Shown: in pieces, positions 49,518-59,469 of the stretch | Layout: the number at the start of each line of letters is the position of its first letter | How positions within the stretch are numbered: position 1 is the first letter of the stretch | Origin: Rhizobium sp. Pop5 | GTDB taxonomy: Bacteria > Pseudomonadota > Alphaproteobacteria > Rhizobiales > Rhizobiaceae | Length of the DNA stretch: 64,000 nt | Direction: 5' to 3' | Assembly: GCF_024721175.1 (NCBI RefSeq) | Contig: NZ_CP099399.1 | Coordinates: 1,364,001-1,428,000, forward strand | Made by a program: the position numbers and the translations under genes | Notes under the pieces: generated by a model | What the model was told of the DNA's origin: nothing | Seen by the model: only the letters and a program-made list of their open reading frames with translations | Database searches by the model: none

Positions 49518-50399
49518 ATGGCTCAGCCAAGTGTAGCGCGTGAACCGTCCATGGAAGAAATTCTGGCCTCCATCCGCCAGATTATCGAAAGCAATGAGCC
49601 GGGCGCCGGCAAGGCGATTTCAGCATCACTGCCGCCGGTCTACGGCGCCGACGAGGATGACAACGGTTCCGAGATCCACCTGACTGTTGACGAAACCTAT
49701 GCAGGCGTCGAATTTCCCGAGCCGACCATGCGCTCTTCCGATCCGCGTTTCGTCGCCGCCAATTCGGCCGGCACCGCCCCCGAACCTGAAGCGCCGGCCC
49801 GCGCGCTGTCGCTTGCCGACGTCGCCGCCCGCGTGCGCGCCGCTTCCGAGCGCAGCGCCGCACAGGCAGGACAGGCGCTGCGTGAAATCCCGAGCGCCTT
49901 CCGTCAGCCCGAGCCGCAGCCGGCCCTGATGCCGGAGCCGCCGCGCGCCGCAGCGCCGCAGCGGCAGCCACAACCGGTACCGCCTGTTTTCCCGGTTGCT
50001 CCGGCGCCGGTTCAATATGCTCCGGTCCAACAACAGCCGGTCGAGCCAGTGTTTGCGGAAGCGCCGAGAGTGGCCGTCACCGAGCCGGAACCTGCCGCCG
50101 AAGTCGCACTGCCGGCCCTGGAACCTGCCGCGGAATTGTCGAGCGAGCGTTTCCTTCCGAGCGTCATGGAAGAGGTGCAGCCGACGCTGCTCTCGGAAGA
50201 TGCCGGCCTGCAGATCAGCCGCTCTTTCGAAGAGCTCGCCGCGGCGATCGACGGCGCGGAGCGCCGCTCGCTTGATGAGATCGCCGAGGACATGCTGCGC
50301 CCGATGCTGCGCGAATGGCTTGATGATAATCTGCCGACGCTGGTGGAGCGGCTGGTGCGCGAGGAAATCGAGCGCGTGGCGCGCGGCCCGCGCCGCTGA
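49518..50399 (+). CDS. popZ: PopZ-family polar organising protein (DUF2497)
   Basis: 293 residues. The N-terminal helix EPSMEEILASIRQIIESNEP and the C-terminal helices SLDEIAEDMLRPMLREWLDD, LPTLVERLVREEIERVARG are the conserved PopZ ends. The middle (about residues 90-200) is Pro/Ala/Glu/Gln-rich and disordered, as in Caulobacter PopZ, where it sets condensate fluidity. PopZ forms a polar matrix that anchors the chromosome origin and recruits polarity factors; in Rhizobiales it marks the growing or new pole. It lies upstream of valS, the usual order. Confidence 0.9.
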   Translation: MAQPSVAREPSMEEILASIRQIIESNEPGAGKAISASLPPVYGADEDDNGSEIHLTVDETYAGVEFPEPTMRSSDPRFVAANSAGTAPEPEAPARALSLADVAARVRAASERSAAQAGQALREIPSAFRQPEPQPALMPEPPRAAAPQRQPQPVPPVFPVAPAPVQYAPVQQQPVEPVFAEAPRVAVTEPEPAAEVALPALEPAAELSSERFLPSVMEEVQPTLLSEDAGLQISRSFEELAAAIDGAERRSLDEIAEDMLRPMLREWLDDNLPTLVERLVREEIERVARGPRR

Positions 50400-50418
50400 T
50401 CGGATTGCTTTTTCCCTG

Positions 50419-50451
50419 AAAAGCCGCTCCGGTCTCCGGGGCGGCTTTTTT
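50419..50451 (+). terminator. Intrinsic terminator after popZ
   Basis: AAAGCCGCTCC pairs with GGGGCGGCTTT around a short loop, followed by TTTTT. Confidence 0.8.
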
Positions 50452-50516
50452 ATTGACTTGGCCGTGGCCATCCTATTTACCAACCCCCATCCTCGAACCT
50501 CGAAATTGGTCAGAAA

Positions 50517-53360
50517 ATGCTCGACAAGACCTATGATTCCGCTGCCGTCGAACCGAAAATCGCCGCGAAATGGGATGAGGCGGACGCCTTCCGCGCCGGC
50601 GCGAACGCCAAGCCGGGGGCCGAGACCTTCACCATCGTGATCCCGCCGCCGAACGTCACCGGTTCGCTGCACATGGGGCACGCGCTGAACAACACGCTGC
50701 AGGACATCCTGGTGCGCTTCGAGCGCATGCGCGGCAAGGATGTGCTCTGGCAGCCGGGCATGGACCATGCCGGTATCGCCACGCAGATGGTCGTCGAGCG
50801 CAAGCTGATGGAACAGCAACTGCCGGGCCGCCGCGAGATGGGCCGCGAAGCCTTCATCGACAAGATCTGGGAGTGGAAGGCTGAATCCGGCGGGCTGATC
50901 TTCAATCAGCTGAAGCGGCTCGGCGCATCCTGCGACTGGTCGCGCGAGCGTTTCACCATGGACGAAGGCCTGTCGCAGGCCGTTCTTGAAGTATTCGTCA
51001 CGCTTTACAAGGAAGGCCTGATCTACAAGGACAAGCGCCTCGTCAATTGGGACCCCAAACTCCTGACTGCTATCTCCGACATGGAGGTAGAACAGCAGGA
51101 GGTGAAGGGGAATCTCTGGCATCTGCGCTATCCGCTCGAGCCTGGCGTCACCTATCAATATCCGATTGCTTTCGACGAGGAAGGCAAGCCGACCGAATTC
51201 GAGACGCGTGATTATATCGTCGTCGCGACGACGCGGCCGGAAACAATGCTCGGCGACACCGGCATTGCCGTGAACCCCGAAGATGAGCGTTACAAGCCGA
51301 TCGTTGGAAAGCACGTCATCCTACCAATCGTCGGCCGCAAGATTCCGATTGTCACCGATTCCTATGCTGATCCGACGGCTGGCACCGGCGCGGTGAAGAT
51401 CACGCCCGCGCATGACTTCAACGACTTCGAGGTCGGCAAGAGGGCGAAGCTGCGTGCCATCAACGTCATGAACGTCGATGGCACCATTGCAATCAAGGAG
51501 AACGAGGACTTTCTCGAAGGTCTCGACAATCCGGCGGCGCTCCATGGCGCCTGGGACCGTCTGGAAGGGCAGGATCGTTTCCATGCCCGCAAGGTCATCG
51601 TCGAGATTTTCGAAGAGGCCGGCCTCCTCGACAAGATCGAGCCGCACAAGCATATGGTCCCGCATGGCGACCGTGGCGGCGTGCCGATCGAGCCGCGGCT
51701 GACGGAACAATGGTTTGTCGACAATAAGACTTTGGGGCAGCCCGCGCTGGAATCTGTTCGCGAGGGAAGAGCCAGGTTTATTCCGAGGAACTGGGAAAAC
51801 ACCTATTTCAACTGGCTGGAGAACATCGAACCGTGGTGCATTTCCCGCCAGCTCTGGTGGGGACATCAGATTCCGGCCTGGTACGGCCCGGATGGCCAGG
51901 TCTTCGTCGAAAAGACCGAGGAAGAGGCGCTGCAGGCGGCGATCCAGCATTACCTCTCGCATGAGGGGCCGATGAAGGCCTATGTCGAAGACCTGCTCGA
52001 AAACTTCAAGCCGGGTGAGATCCTGACGCGCGACGAGGACGTGCTCGACACGTGGTTCTCCTCCGCGCTTTGGCCCTTCTCGACGCTCGGCTGGCCCAAC
52101 CAGACGCCGGAGCTTGCACGTTATTATCCGACGAATGTTCTGGTCACGGGTTTCGATATCATCCCGTTCTGGGTCGTTCGCATGATGCAGATGGGCCTGC
52201 ATTTCATGAAGGATGAGAATGGCGATCCTGTCGAACCCTTCCATACGATCTACATTCACGCTCTGGTGCGCGATAAGAACGGGCAGAAGATGTCGAAGTC
52301 GAAAGGCAACGTCATCGATCCCCTGGAACTGATCGACGAATACGGCGCCGACGCGCTGCGCTTCACCCTGGCGATCATGGCAGCGCAGGGTCGTGACGTG
52401 AAGCTCGATCCGGCCCGCATCGCCGGCTACCGCAATTTCGGCACCAAGCTCTGGAACGCGACGCGCTTTGCCGAAATGAACGGCGCGAAGAGCGATCCGC
52501 ATTTCGTGCCGGAGGCGGCCGAACTCACCATCAACCGCTGGATCCTGACGGAACTTGCCCGTACGGAACGTGACGTTACGGAAGCGCTCGAAGCCTTCCG
52601 CTTCAACGACGCCGCAGGCGCACTTTACCGCTTCGTCTGGAACCAGGTCTGCGACTGGTATCTCGAGCTCTTGAAGCCGGTCTTCAACGGTGAGGACGAG
52701 GGCGCCAAGGCCGAAGCCCAGGCCTGCAGCGCCTATATTCTCGAAGAGATCTACAAGCTGCTGCATCCCTTCATGCCCTTCATGACAGAAGAGCTTTGGG
52801 CGCATACGGCAGGCGAAGGCAAGGAGCGCGACACGCTGGTCTGCCATGCCGAATGGCCGGCGCCGTCTTATGCCGACAATGGGGCGGCCGACGAGATCAA
52901 CTGGCTGATCGACCTCGTCTCCGGCATCCGCTCCGTGCGCGCCGAAATGAACGTGCCGCCGTCGGCCACCGCGCCGCTCGTCGTCGTCAAGGCCAACAAC
53001 CTGACGCGCGAAAGGCTGTTCCGCCACGATGCCGCCATCAAACGGCTTGCGCGCGTGGAAGCCATATCGCTGGCCGACGATGCGCCGAAGGGCGCCGCTC
53101 AGATCGTCGTGGCCGAAGCCACCATCTGCCTGCCGCTCGGCAATCTGATCGATCTTTCCGCCGAAAAGGCCCGCCTGGAAAAGGCAATCGTCAAGACGGA
53201 AGGCGAGATCTCACGCATCAACGGCAAGCTCTCCAACGAGAAATTCGTCGCTAATGCCAACCCAGAGGTCGTTGAAGCCGAGCGTGAGCGCCTTGAGGAA
53301 CTGGAGGGGCAGATCGCCAGCTTGAGGATCGCTCTTTCCAGGGTAAGCGAAGCCGGTTAA
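50517..53360 (+). CDS. valS: Valyl-tRNA synthetase
   Basis: 947 residues, full length. Class I motifs: HMGH (52-55) in PPPNVTGSLHMGH and KMSKS (591-595). The CP1 editing domain includes TTRPETMLGDTGIAVNP near residue 240; the C-terminal anticodon-binding domain and a coiled-coil arm (about residues 880-945, AEKARLEKAIVKTEGEISRI) complete it. It charges tRNA-Val and edits threonine. No ribosome site is obvious right before the ATG at 50517. A strong terminator follows. Confidence 0.98.
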   Translation: MLDKTYDSAAVEPKIAAKWDEADAFRAGANAKPGAETFTIVIPPPNVTGSLHMGHALNNTLQDILVRFERMRGKDVLWQPGMDHAGIATQMVVERKLMEQQLPGRREMGREAFIDKIWEWKAESGGLIFNQLKRLGASCDWSRERFTMDEGLSQAVLEVFVTLYKEGLIYKDKRLVNWDPKLLTAISDMEVEQQEVKGNLWHLRYPLEPGVTYQYPIAFDEEGKPTEFETRDYIVVATTRPETMLGDTGIAVNPEDERYKPIVGKHVILPIVGRKIPIVTDSYADPTAGTGAVKITPAHDFNDFEVGKRAKLRAINVMNVDGTIAIKENEDFLEGLDNPAALHGAWDRLEGQDRFHARKVIVEIFEEAGLLDKIEPHKHMVPHGDRGGVPIEPRLTEQWFVDNKTLGQPALESVREGRARFIPRNWENTYFNWLENIEPWCISRQLWWGHQIPAWYGPDGQVFVEKTEEEALQAAIQHYLSHEGPMKAYVEDLLENFKPGEILTRDEDVLDTWFSSALWPFSTLGWPNQTPELARYYPTNVLVTGFDIIPFWVVRMMQMGLHFMKDENGDPVEPFHTIYIHALVRDKNGQKMSKSKGNVIDPLELIDEYGADALRFTLAIMAAQGRDVKLDPARIAGYRNFGTKLWNATRFAEMNGAKSDPHFVPEAAELTINRWILTELARTERDVTEALEAFRFNDAAGALYRFVWNQVCDWYLELLKPVFNGEDEGAKAEAQACSAYILEEIYKLLHPFMPFMTEELWAHTAGEGKERDTLVCHAEWPAPSYADNGAADEINWLIDLVSGIRSVRAEMNVPPSATAPLVVVKANNLTRERLFRHDAAIKRLARVEAISLADDAPKGAAQIVVAEATICLPLGNLIDLSAEKARLEKAIVKTEGEISRINGKLSNEKFVANANPEVVEAERERLEELEGQIASLRIALSRVSEAG

Positions 53361-53761
53361 GTTTCTCGCGACCCATTTGATAAGTCATTTCAAAGACGCG
53401 CCCTTCGCCGGCGCGTCTTTTTTGTTGTCAACATGCCGAGCGATTCGGTCTGGAAAACGGCTGATTTCGGGCCTTGAGCCTGTGGATCGTGACCCCGGAA
53501 GCATCCGGCCGGTGAAAACTGCCACTGTTGTTGGATTGATACAGCTTCTGCAATATTTGGAATGAATGCCCAAAAGTCCCCCGAAAACGACCAGCCTCTG
53601 GAATAAAATTTTATTAACCAGATTTTTTGACGTGTCCGTCAATTTCTTTACGTAAGTTAGTCGCCAGTAACGATGGGAAACGCCGCCAGGGGCGCGTTGC
53701 CATCTCGAGCGAACACTTACTACAGTGACGCCACATCAATTGCTGGAGTGGGGGAGACACA
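53361..53761. other. Intergenic region between valS and the FadL-type gene
   Basis: Holds the valS terminator at its left end and AT-rich DNA near 53590-53680 that probably contains the promoter of the outer-membrane protein gene. No gene seen. Confidence 0.5.
53392..53423 (+). terminator. Intrinsic terminator after valS
   Basis: AAAGACGCGCC and GGCGCGTCTTT pair, followed by TTT. Confidence 0.88.
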
Positions 53762-55039
53762 ATGGCACCGCGTATGTTTTCCAAGGGCGTAACGTCGCTC
53801 GTTCTTCTTTCGTCCTTCGCGGCGCCGACCTTCGCCGGCGGTCTGGAGCGTGGCGGATACAATATCGATCAACTGTTCGACAATTCGCGGTTTTCCGTTC
53901 AATCCGGCGCCACCTATGTCATGCCGCAGCGCAAGCTGAAGAATGTCAAGGACACCAAGGCGAGCGACGGTCTCGGCACCAATGGCATCGGTGGCGGTTC
54001 GACCACTGCTGACGATACCGTGGATTATTGGGTTCCCTATCTCGGGGTGAAGGTCGGTTTTGGCGACGCGATCGATTGCTTGGGCGACTATTCCACACCC
54101 TTCGGCGCGCACACCAATCCCGGTACGGACTGGCTGGGTGTCAACAACAACATCGAAACCAAGATCAGCACCCGCAATTACGGCCTCACCTGCTCCTATC
54201 GTTTCGATATGGGTCCCGGCCAGCTTCGTTTTATCGGTGGCGGCTTCTACCAGACGGTCGAGGGTTTCAAGACCCGCCTCGTTGCTCCGATCACGACGCC
54301 GCCGGCTTCGCTGATCTATGACGGCACCGGCCGTCTGGAGCTTTCCGACCAGGCCTGGGGATGGCGTGCGGGCGTTGCCTATGAAATCCCGGAATATGCG
54401 TTTCGCGCCAGCCTGGTTTACAACAGCAAGGTCAAATATGACGATCTCACAGGCACGGTTGACCTGACCGAGGTGCCGAAGGCTGTCAATCCCGCCAATA
54501 AATACCTCGGCGTCGTCACCCCGGTCTATGGTTCGGCCGAAGCCCCCGATTCTGTTGAATTGAAGCTGCAGAGCGGCATTGCGCCCGACTGGCTTGCCTT
54601 CGGTTCGGTCAAGTGGACGAACTGGAGCGTGCTGCAGTCGATCGCCTTTTGCCCGAAGGCCAACAAGGGCGTCGTCGCCTGCAATGGCAGCACGCAACTC
54701 ACCTCGCTCGATCTCTTCTATCGCGACGGCTGGACGATCGGTGGCGGCATCGGTCACAAGTTTAACGACCAGTGGGCGGGCGCCGTCAGCCTGACCTGGG
54801 ATCGCGGCACGAGCCAAGGCTATGGCTCCCAGACCGACACATGGACGCTCGGCGCGGGCGTTTCCTATACGCCGGTCGAAAATGTCGAATGGCGTCTGGC
54901 CGGCGCGCTCGGCATCATGACCAGCGGTGAATCCGGCACTTTCGTCTATAAGGGCAAGACCTATGGCGACGACGTCTCCTATTCCTTCGACGACGATCTG
55001 GTCGCGGCCCTCTCCACCAGTGTAAAGATCAAGTTCTGA
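53762..55039 (+). CDS. OmpP1/FadL-family outer-membrane transporter
   Basis: 425 residues. Signal peptide ending TFAGG, then the family opening LERGGYNIDQLFDNSRFSVQ. A run of amphipathic strands with aromatic belts follows, and the last strand ends SVKIKF with a C-terminal phenylalanine, the BAM signal of outer-membrane proteins. FadL-type barrels take up long-chain fatty acids and other hydrophobic compounds; in rhizobia this class includes the long-chain AHL receptor-transporter, which cannot be told apart here. A pair of cysteines (DCLGD, LTCSY) near the N-terminal side could pair. Terminator follows. Confidence 0.9.
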   Translation: MAPRMFSKGVTSLVLLSSFAAPTFAGGLERGGYNIDQLFDNSRFSVQSGATYVMPQRKLKNVKDTKASDGLGTNGIGGGSTTADDTVDYWVPYLGVKVGFGDAIDCLGDYSTPFGAHTNPGTDWLGVNNNIETKISTRNYGLTCSYRFDMGPGQLRFIGGGFYQTVEGFKTRLVAPITTPPASLIYDGTGRLELSDQAWGWRAGVAYEIPEYAFRASLVYNSKVKYDDLTGTVDLTEVPKAVNPANKYLGVVTPVYGSAEAPDSVELKLQSGIAPDWLAFGSVKWTNWSVLQSIAFCPKANKGVVACNGSTQLTSLDLFYRDGWTIGGGIGHKFNDQWAGAVSLTWDRGTSQGYGSQTDTWTLGAGVSYTPVENVEWRLAGALGIMTSGESGTFVYKGKTYGDDVSYSFDDDLVAALSTSVKIKF

Positions 55040-55758
55040 TCCTGCGCCTCAAGTAGAAGTCCCGGAGCCCGGCAGTGTGCCGGGCTTTTCTTTGGGTGCT
55101 CCACAAGACAAAACGACGTTCTGATTTGTGACGATTCAGCAACACTTTTTTACGACGGTTGGCGTATGGTGGAGATGAGGCGAATTTGTCCATTTCCCGC
55201 CACAAAGAGAGCGCAGCGGTATTTGCGGGTGAGGAGATGGCAGACTTACGGTGCGTGTAACTAGTAGCATGGGTCGATTTTTTTCCGGGAACACCAGATC
55301 GTGCGGCGCGATTGGCGACAGTCGTTGGATTGCGGCCGTTTCTCCTTCCGAGCAAGGCTGTTCCGCCGGCAGGACGGGGATTGCGATGGTATCGTCGATC
55401 CGCTCATCATCGTTGTTTTCGGGCCACTCGCGTGAACAGCGGAGCGTCGACGGGCAGGTCGATACCGGTTTGGTCACATTTGCTATTTACGAATGCGATA
55501 AAGGCGGGAAGGCGGATGCCGCGCCCACCGAAGGAATGCCACGGAGATTGCAGTCAGACCATGCCGGAAGCCGGGTGGCTCTGAATGACATGCTGGAAAT
55601 TCGGCCTCTGAAAATGGGCCAATGGGCTGGATGCGACGCGGGCAAAGGAGCCATGGAGCTCGCCGCGGGATCGCTCGCCTCGAAGGAATACATCCGCGGG
55701 ATGCACGGCGTAAGCGCCTCCGCTACCTGCCAGGGATGAACGAAAGAAATCGGTTGAG
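55040..55758. other. Long intergenic region upstream of exoR
   Basis: 719 bases with no supported gene. A GTG-started frame (55251-55739) lacks a ribosome site and any family pattern. The left end has the terminator of the FadL-type gene. The rest probably contains the exoR promoter with a long leader and possible regulatory sites; exoR is known to be under ChvI in related species, but I cannot identify the sites by eye. Confidence 0.5.
55066..55092 (+). terminator. Intrinsic terminator after the FadL-type gene
   Basis: AGCCCGGCA pairs with TGCCGGGCT around GTG, followed by TTTCTTT. Confidence 0.88.
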
Positions 55759-56562
55759 ATGGTGACGTCCGAGTTCAAAGTGTTCAAATTCATGCTGATG
55801 GGCATGTCGATGGCCGTTGCGTTGGCGCTGACCTGTCCGGCCCGCGCGTTCGACATCAAAGCCGGCGTCAACAAGGAATCCGGTCCTTTCGATCTCTTCA
55901 AGTTCGGCTTCAAGGCCTATAAGAACGGCCAGAAGGAAGAGGCGGTCGAAGCCTATAAATATGCGGCCGAAAAGGGCCATACCGGCTCACGCTGGGCCCT
56001 CGCCAACATGTATGCGGACGGCGACGGCGTCGCCCAGGACGATTTCGAAGCCTTCAAGATCTACAGCGAGATCGCCCAGCAGGGTGTGGAACCCGGCTCG
56101 GAAGACACCGGCTTCTTCGTCAACGCGCTGCTTTCGCTCGCCAATTATTACAAACACGGCATATCAGGCAGCCCTGTCAAGATCGACCTCACCCAGGCGC
56201 GCCAGCTCTATTTCCAGGTCGCCTCCACCTTCGGCGTCGCTGAGGCACAGTTCCAGCTGGCCCAGATGATGCTGGCGGGAGAGGGCGGCTCAGCCAGCCC
56301 GCAGCAGGCCAAGAAATGGCTGAATCAGGCCCGCAAGAGCGGCCACCCCGGCGCCATGGCCGTTTTCGGCAATATTCTTTTCGACGAAGGTCAGACGACG
56401 CGCGGTCTGGCGCTGATGACGGCGGCGCTCGACCGCTGCAAACCCAAGGATTGCAACTGGATGGAAGCGCTGCAGGAGCAGGCCTTCTCGGTTTCCAACG
56501 AGACCGACCGCCGCACGGCGATATCGCTGTCGCACACGATCGCGAGCGGCTCCGACGACTGA
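55759..56562 (+). CDS. exoR: Periplasmic exopolysaccharide regulator ExoR
   Basis: 267 residues, the length of Sinorhizobium ExoR (268). Signal peptide ending CPARA, then FDIKAGVNKESGPFDLFKFG. Sel1-like helical repeats follow (EEAVEAYKYAAEKGH, ARWALANMYADGDGVAQDD-type, then AEAQFQLAQMMLAGEGGSAS). ExoR binds the sensor ChvG/ExoS in the periplasm and restrains the ChvG-ChvI acid response, succinoglycan synthesis and motility; it is destroyed by proteolysis at low pH. A long intergenic region upstream suggests complex control. The start at 55759 matches the family N-terminus; its ribosome site is weak. Confidence 0.94.
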   Translation: MVTSEFKVFKFMLMGMSMAVALALTCPARAFDIKAGVNKESGPFDLFKFGFKAYKNGQKEEAVEAYKYAAEKGHTGSRWALANMYADGDGVAQDDFEAFKIYSEIAQQGVEPGSEDTGFFVNALLSLANYYKHGISGSPVKIDLTQARQLYFQVASTFGVAEAQFQLAQMMLAGEGGSASPQQAKKWLNQARKSGHPGAMAVFGNILFDEGQTTRGLALMTAALDRCKPKDCNWMEALQEQAFSVSNETDRRTAISLSHTIASGSDD

Positions 56563-56622
56563 TGCATGTCTCCTGGAAGCGTGCATCGGTTCCAGGATAA
56601 CGACAGAGCTTATAAAAAAACC

Positions 56623-57414
56623 TCAGGCTGCGAAGTCGAAATAGGCGATTACGGGTACGTGGTCGGATGGCTTTTCCCAGGCGCGCACATGTTTTTCGAT
56701 CGCCGCTGACGTCATACGGTCGGCGGCTTCCGGCGACAGCAGCAGATGATCGATGCGGATGCCGTTGTTTTTCGGCCATGCGCCGGCCTGATAATCCCAG
56801 AAGGAGTAAAGCTGCGTCGCGTCCGTCGTCGCGCGCACGGCGTCCGTCAGGCCGAGGTTTTCAAGCCTGCGGAACGCTTCCCGTGTCTGCGGCAGAAACA
56901 ACGCATCGCTTTCCCAGACTTTGGGGTCGAAGCAGTCATGGGGCTCCGGAATGACGTTGTAGTCACCGGCAAGGACCAGCATCTCCTCATAGGCGAGCCG
57001 TTCGGCCGCGAAGGTCCGCAGGCGCTCCATCCAGGCGAGCTTATAGGGATATTTCTCCGTTTCGACAGGATTGCCGTTCGGCAGATAGATGCAGCAGACG
57101 CGCAGGATGCGCGTGTCGGCCAGCGTGAACACCGCTTCGAGGAAACGTGCCTGCTCATCCAGCGGGTCGCCGGGCAGACCGCGGTTGACTTCGAAAGGTG
57201 AACTCTTGGAGAGGATCGCCACGCCGTTGAAGCCTTTCTGGCCGTGCGTCTCGACGTGATAGCCGAGCGCCTCAATCTCCAGCCGCGGAAAACCCTCATC
57301 GATCGTCTTGATCTCCTGCAGGCAGACGATATCAGGATTGGAATCCTTGAGCCATTGCGTGAGATTGTCGATGCGCGCCTTGACGCCGTTGATGTTCCAA
57401 GTCGCGATCTTCAT
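56623..57414 (-). CDS. xthA: Exodeoxyribonuclease III
   Basis: 263 residues. Metal ligands and catalytic residues: N7 in TWNINGVKAR, E34 in CLQEIK, LAGDYNVIPEP for the Asp-Asn pair near residue 150, and D251/H252 in SDHVPVIAYF. Bacterial AP endonuclease and 3'-5' exonuclease acting in base-excision repair. It is convergent with exoR (60 bases apart). RIME repeat copy 2 lies directly upstream of its start, so its promoter overlaps or adjoins the repeat. Confidence 0.96.
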   Translation of the reverse strand: MKIATWNINGVKARIDNLTQWLKDSNPDIVCLQEIKTIDEGFPRLEIEALGYHVETHGQKGFNGVAILSKSSPFEVNRGLPGDPLDEQARFLEAVFTLADTRILRVCCIYLPNGNPVETEKYPYKLAWMERLRTFAAERLAYEEMLVLAGDYNVIPEPHDCFDPKVWESDALFLPQTREAFRRLENLGLTDAVRATTDATQLYSFWDYQAGAWPKNNGIRIDHLLLSPEAADRMTSAAIEKHVRAWEKPSDHVPVIAYFDFAA

Positions 57415-57431
57415 CTCTTCGTCCTGTTGGC

Positions 57432-57533
57432 TTAAAGCATGTCGCGCAAACTGTGGCGCGGTTTTGCGATGCGGAAAACAAAAGACTTAAAGCGTGGGCC
57501 AAGCGAATCTGAAAGATCATGACGCGCTCTAAC
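57432..57533 (+). repeat. RIME-type palindromic intergenic repeat, copy 2
   Basis: About 102 bases aligned with copy 1 at 10420-10523: TTAAAGCATGTCGCGCAAA, CGCGGTTTTGCGATG, ACTTAAAGCGTG and GCGAATCTGAAAGATCATGA match it with few changes and a gap of about 9 bases. Same orientation in the window. It lies between xthA and erpA, in the xthA upstream region. Confidence 0.8.
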
Positions 57534-57634
57534 GCGGTTCTTTTATCGTGGTCTTTCACAACAGGACAAGACGATAAACCGGCCGGAAGCAAAACTTCGG
57601 CCGGTTCGATGAAGACAATGCGACGGTTCAGTAA

Positions 57635-57967
57635 TCAGATCGAGAAGCTGGTGCCGCAGCCGCAGCTTGCCACCGCATTCGGGTTCTTGATCTGGAAGGA
57701 TTGGCCGAGCAGATTATCGACAAAGTCGATCTCGGACCCCGCCATATAGACGAGCGACAAGCTGTCGATCAGCACCTTGGCGTCGTTCTTTTCGACGATG
57801 ATGTCGTCGTCACCTGCGCCATCGGCAAGGTCGAACTTATAGGAAAAGCCCGAACAGCCGCCGCCTTCGACCGACACACGCAGCGCGCTTTTGCCGGCTT
57901 CCGCACTGATGATCGCAGCGATGCGCTTTGCCGCGGCATCTGAAAGGGTTACACTCGTATCCGTCAT
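57635..57967 (-). CDS. erpA: Iron-sulfur cluster insertion protein ErpA
   Basis: 110 residues from the ATG at 57967, which has GGAGGAAAC upstream. A-type carrier with the three cluster cysteines C38 (GGGCSGF), C102 and C104 (SCGCGTSF). ErpA-type proteins receive Fe-S clusters and pass them to apoproteins. Divergent from the dGTPase gene with a 221-bp gap. ErpA and IscA-like paralogues cannot be firmly separated by eye, but the genomic pairing with the dGTPase gene is the usual alphaproteobacterial erpA context. Confidence 0.93.
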   Translation of the reverse strand: MTDTSVTLSDAAAKRIAAIISAEAGKSALRVSVEGGGCSGFSYKFDLADGAGDDDIIVEKNDAKVLIDSLSLVYMAGSEIDFVDNLLGQSFQIKNPNAVASCGCGTSFSI

Positions 57968-58188
57968 GTTTCCTCCTGCCGGGGTCAAGATCCGGAGAGA
58001 ATGGGTTTTGGCACTCGAATGTTCAAATGCCTGATATCTAAGGAACTTATCATGATCCCAGCGAAAAGGCCATGATGCGCCGAAGCGGTTAAGAAAGCGC
58101 CTCTTTGCCGTTCGCCAGGCTATAGGTATGAAGAGCGCAGAGCGGCGTCAATGGGCGGATGCGGCAACAGGCAGAATGACGGTGAAGA

Positions 58189-59406
58189 ATGACGGTTGAC
58201 AGGCGTGCATTGGGTTTCGGCAACAGCGAAAGGGCGGTCTATGCGGCGGACCCCTGGACGACGCGTGGGCGCCTCTACCAGGAGGATGGAAGTCCGACCC
58301 GCTCCGATTTCCAGCGCGATCGCGACCGCATCGTCCACACCACCGCCTTTCGCCGGCTGAAACACAAGACCCAGGTCTTCATCGCGCAGGACGGCGATCA
58401 CTATCGCACCCGGCTCACCCACACGATCGAGGTGGCGCAGATTGCCCGCGCGCTTGCCCGCGCCCTGAAGCTCGACGAGGATCTGGCCGAAGGCGTAGCG
58501 CTGGTCCATGATTTCGGCCACACGCCGTTCGGCCATACCGGCGAGGACGCGCTGCACGAGGTGCTGCTGCCCTATGGCGGCTTCGATCACAATGCCCAAT
58601 CGCTGCGCATCGTGACCAAGCTGGAGCGGCGATATGCCGAATTCGACGGCATCAACCTGACATGGGAAAGCCTCGAAGGTCTCGTCAAGCACAATGGTCC
58701 GCTGCTGACGCCGGAAGGTGTGGGCACGCGCGGTCCTGTTCCGCAGCCGATCCTCGACTATTGCGAACTGCACGATCTCGAGCTTGCAAGCTACGCCAGC
58801 CTGGAGGCCCAGGTCGCGGCGATCGCCGACGATATCGCCTACAACACCCATGATATCGATGACGGCCTGCGTTCCGGCTACCTCAATTTCGACATGCTGG
58901 AGGAGATCCCGTTCCTTGCCGGGCTGATGGCCGAGGTACGGGAGCGTTATCCGCATCTGGAGCCGAGCCGCTTCACCCATGAGATCATGCGCCGCCAGAT
59001 CACGCGCATGGTCGAAGACGTGATCGGCGTCGCGCAAGAGCGCCTTTCCCTCATCCGCCCGCAGAGCGCAGGCGACGTGCGCGCGGCCGACCGGGTTATC
59101 GCCACGTTTTCCGAGCAAATGGCCGAAACGGACAGGCAGATCAAGGCGATGCTCTTCAAGCGCATCTATCGCAATCCGGATATCATGCGCATTCGCGCCG
59201 GCGCGGCAAAGATCGTCACCGACCTCTTTGGAGCCTATATGGCCAACCCGAAGGAAATGCAGAGCCACTACTGGGTGGATCATATCGCCGGTCTGTCCGA
59301 TGCGCCGAAAGCCCGCCATGTCGGTGACTATCTCGCCGGCATGACGGATACTTATGCGATCAGCGCCCACAGGCGATTGTTTGACCATACTCCGGATTTG
59401 CGATAG
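58189..59406 (+). CDS. Deoxyguanosinetriphosphate triphosphohydrolase-like protein
   Basis: 405 residues, bacterial dGTPase type 2. HD-domain residues are H78 ([10 protein letters not shown]), H107-D108 ([14 protein letters not shown]), and a later Asp near residue 219 ([12 protein letters not shown]). It splits dNTPs to deoxynucleosides and triphosphate, tuning the dNTP pool. It lies 60 bases upstream of argS on the same strand; the pair erpA / dgt-argS is conserved in rhizobia. Confidence 0.94.
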   Translation: MTVDRRALGFGNSERAVYAADPWTTRGRLYQEDGSPTRSDFQRDRDRIVHTTAFRRLKHKTQVFIAQDGDHYRTRLTHTIEVAQIARALARALKLDEDLAEGVALVHDFGHTPFGHTGEDALHEVLLPYGGFDHNAQSLRIVTKLERRYAEFDGINLTWESLEGLVKHNGPLLTPEGVGTRGPVPQPILDYCELHDLELASYASLEAQVAAIADDIAYNTHDIDDGLRSGYLNFDMLEEIPFLAGLMAEVRERYPHLEPSRFTHEIMRRQITRMVEDVIGVAQERLSLIRPQSAGDVRAADRVIATFSEQMAETDRQIKAMLFKRIYRNPDIMRIRAGAAKIVTDLFGAYMANPKEMQSHYWVDHIAGLSDAPKARHVGDYLAGMTDTYAISAHRRLFDHTPDLR

Positions 59407-59469
59407 GCAGCGGTCGCCCGCCGAGGGCCGATTTGAGCTTTTGGCACAGCCTATGCATGGAAGAGTGTG

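Noticed and set aside
49626..51314. 562-codon minus frame over popZ and valS
   Set aside because: Crosses two real genes and the popZ terminator; shadow composition.
51321..53027. 568-codon minus frame opposite valS
   Set aside because: Antisense shadow of valS with no recognisable motif.
55251..55739. 162-codon plus frame upstream of exoR
   Set aside because: GTG start without ribosome site, no family pattern, and a competing minus frame of similar quality; treated as noncoding.
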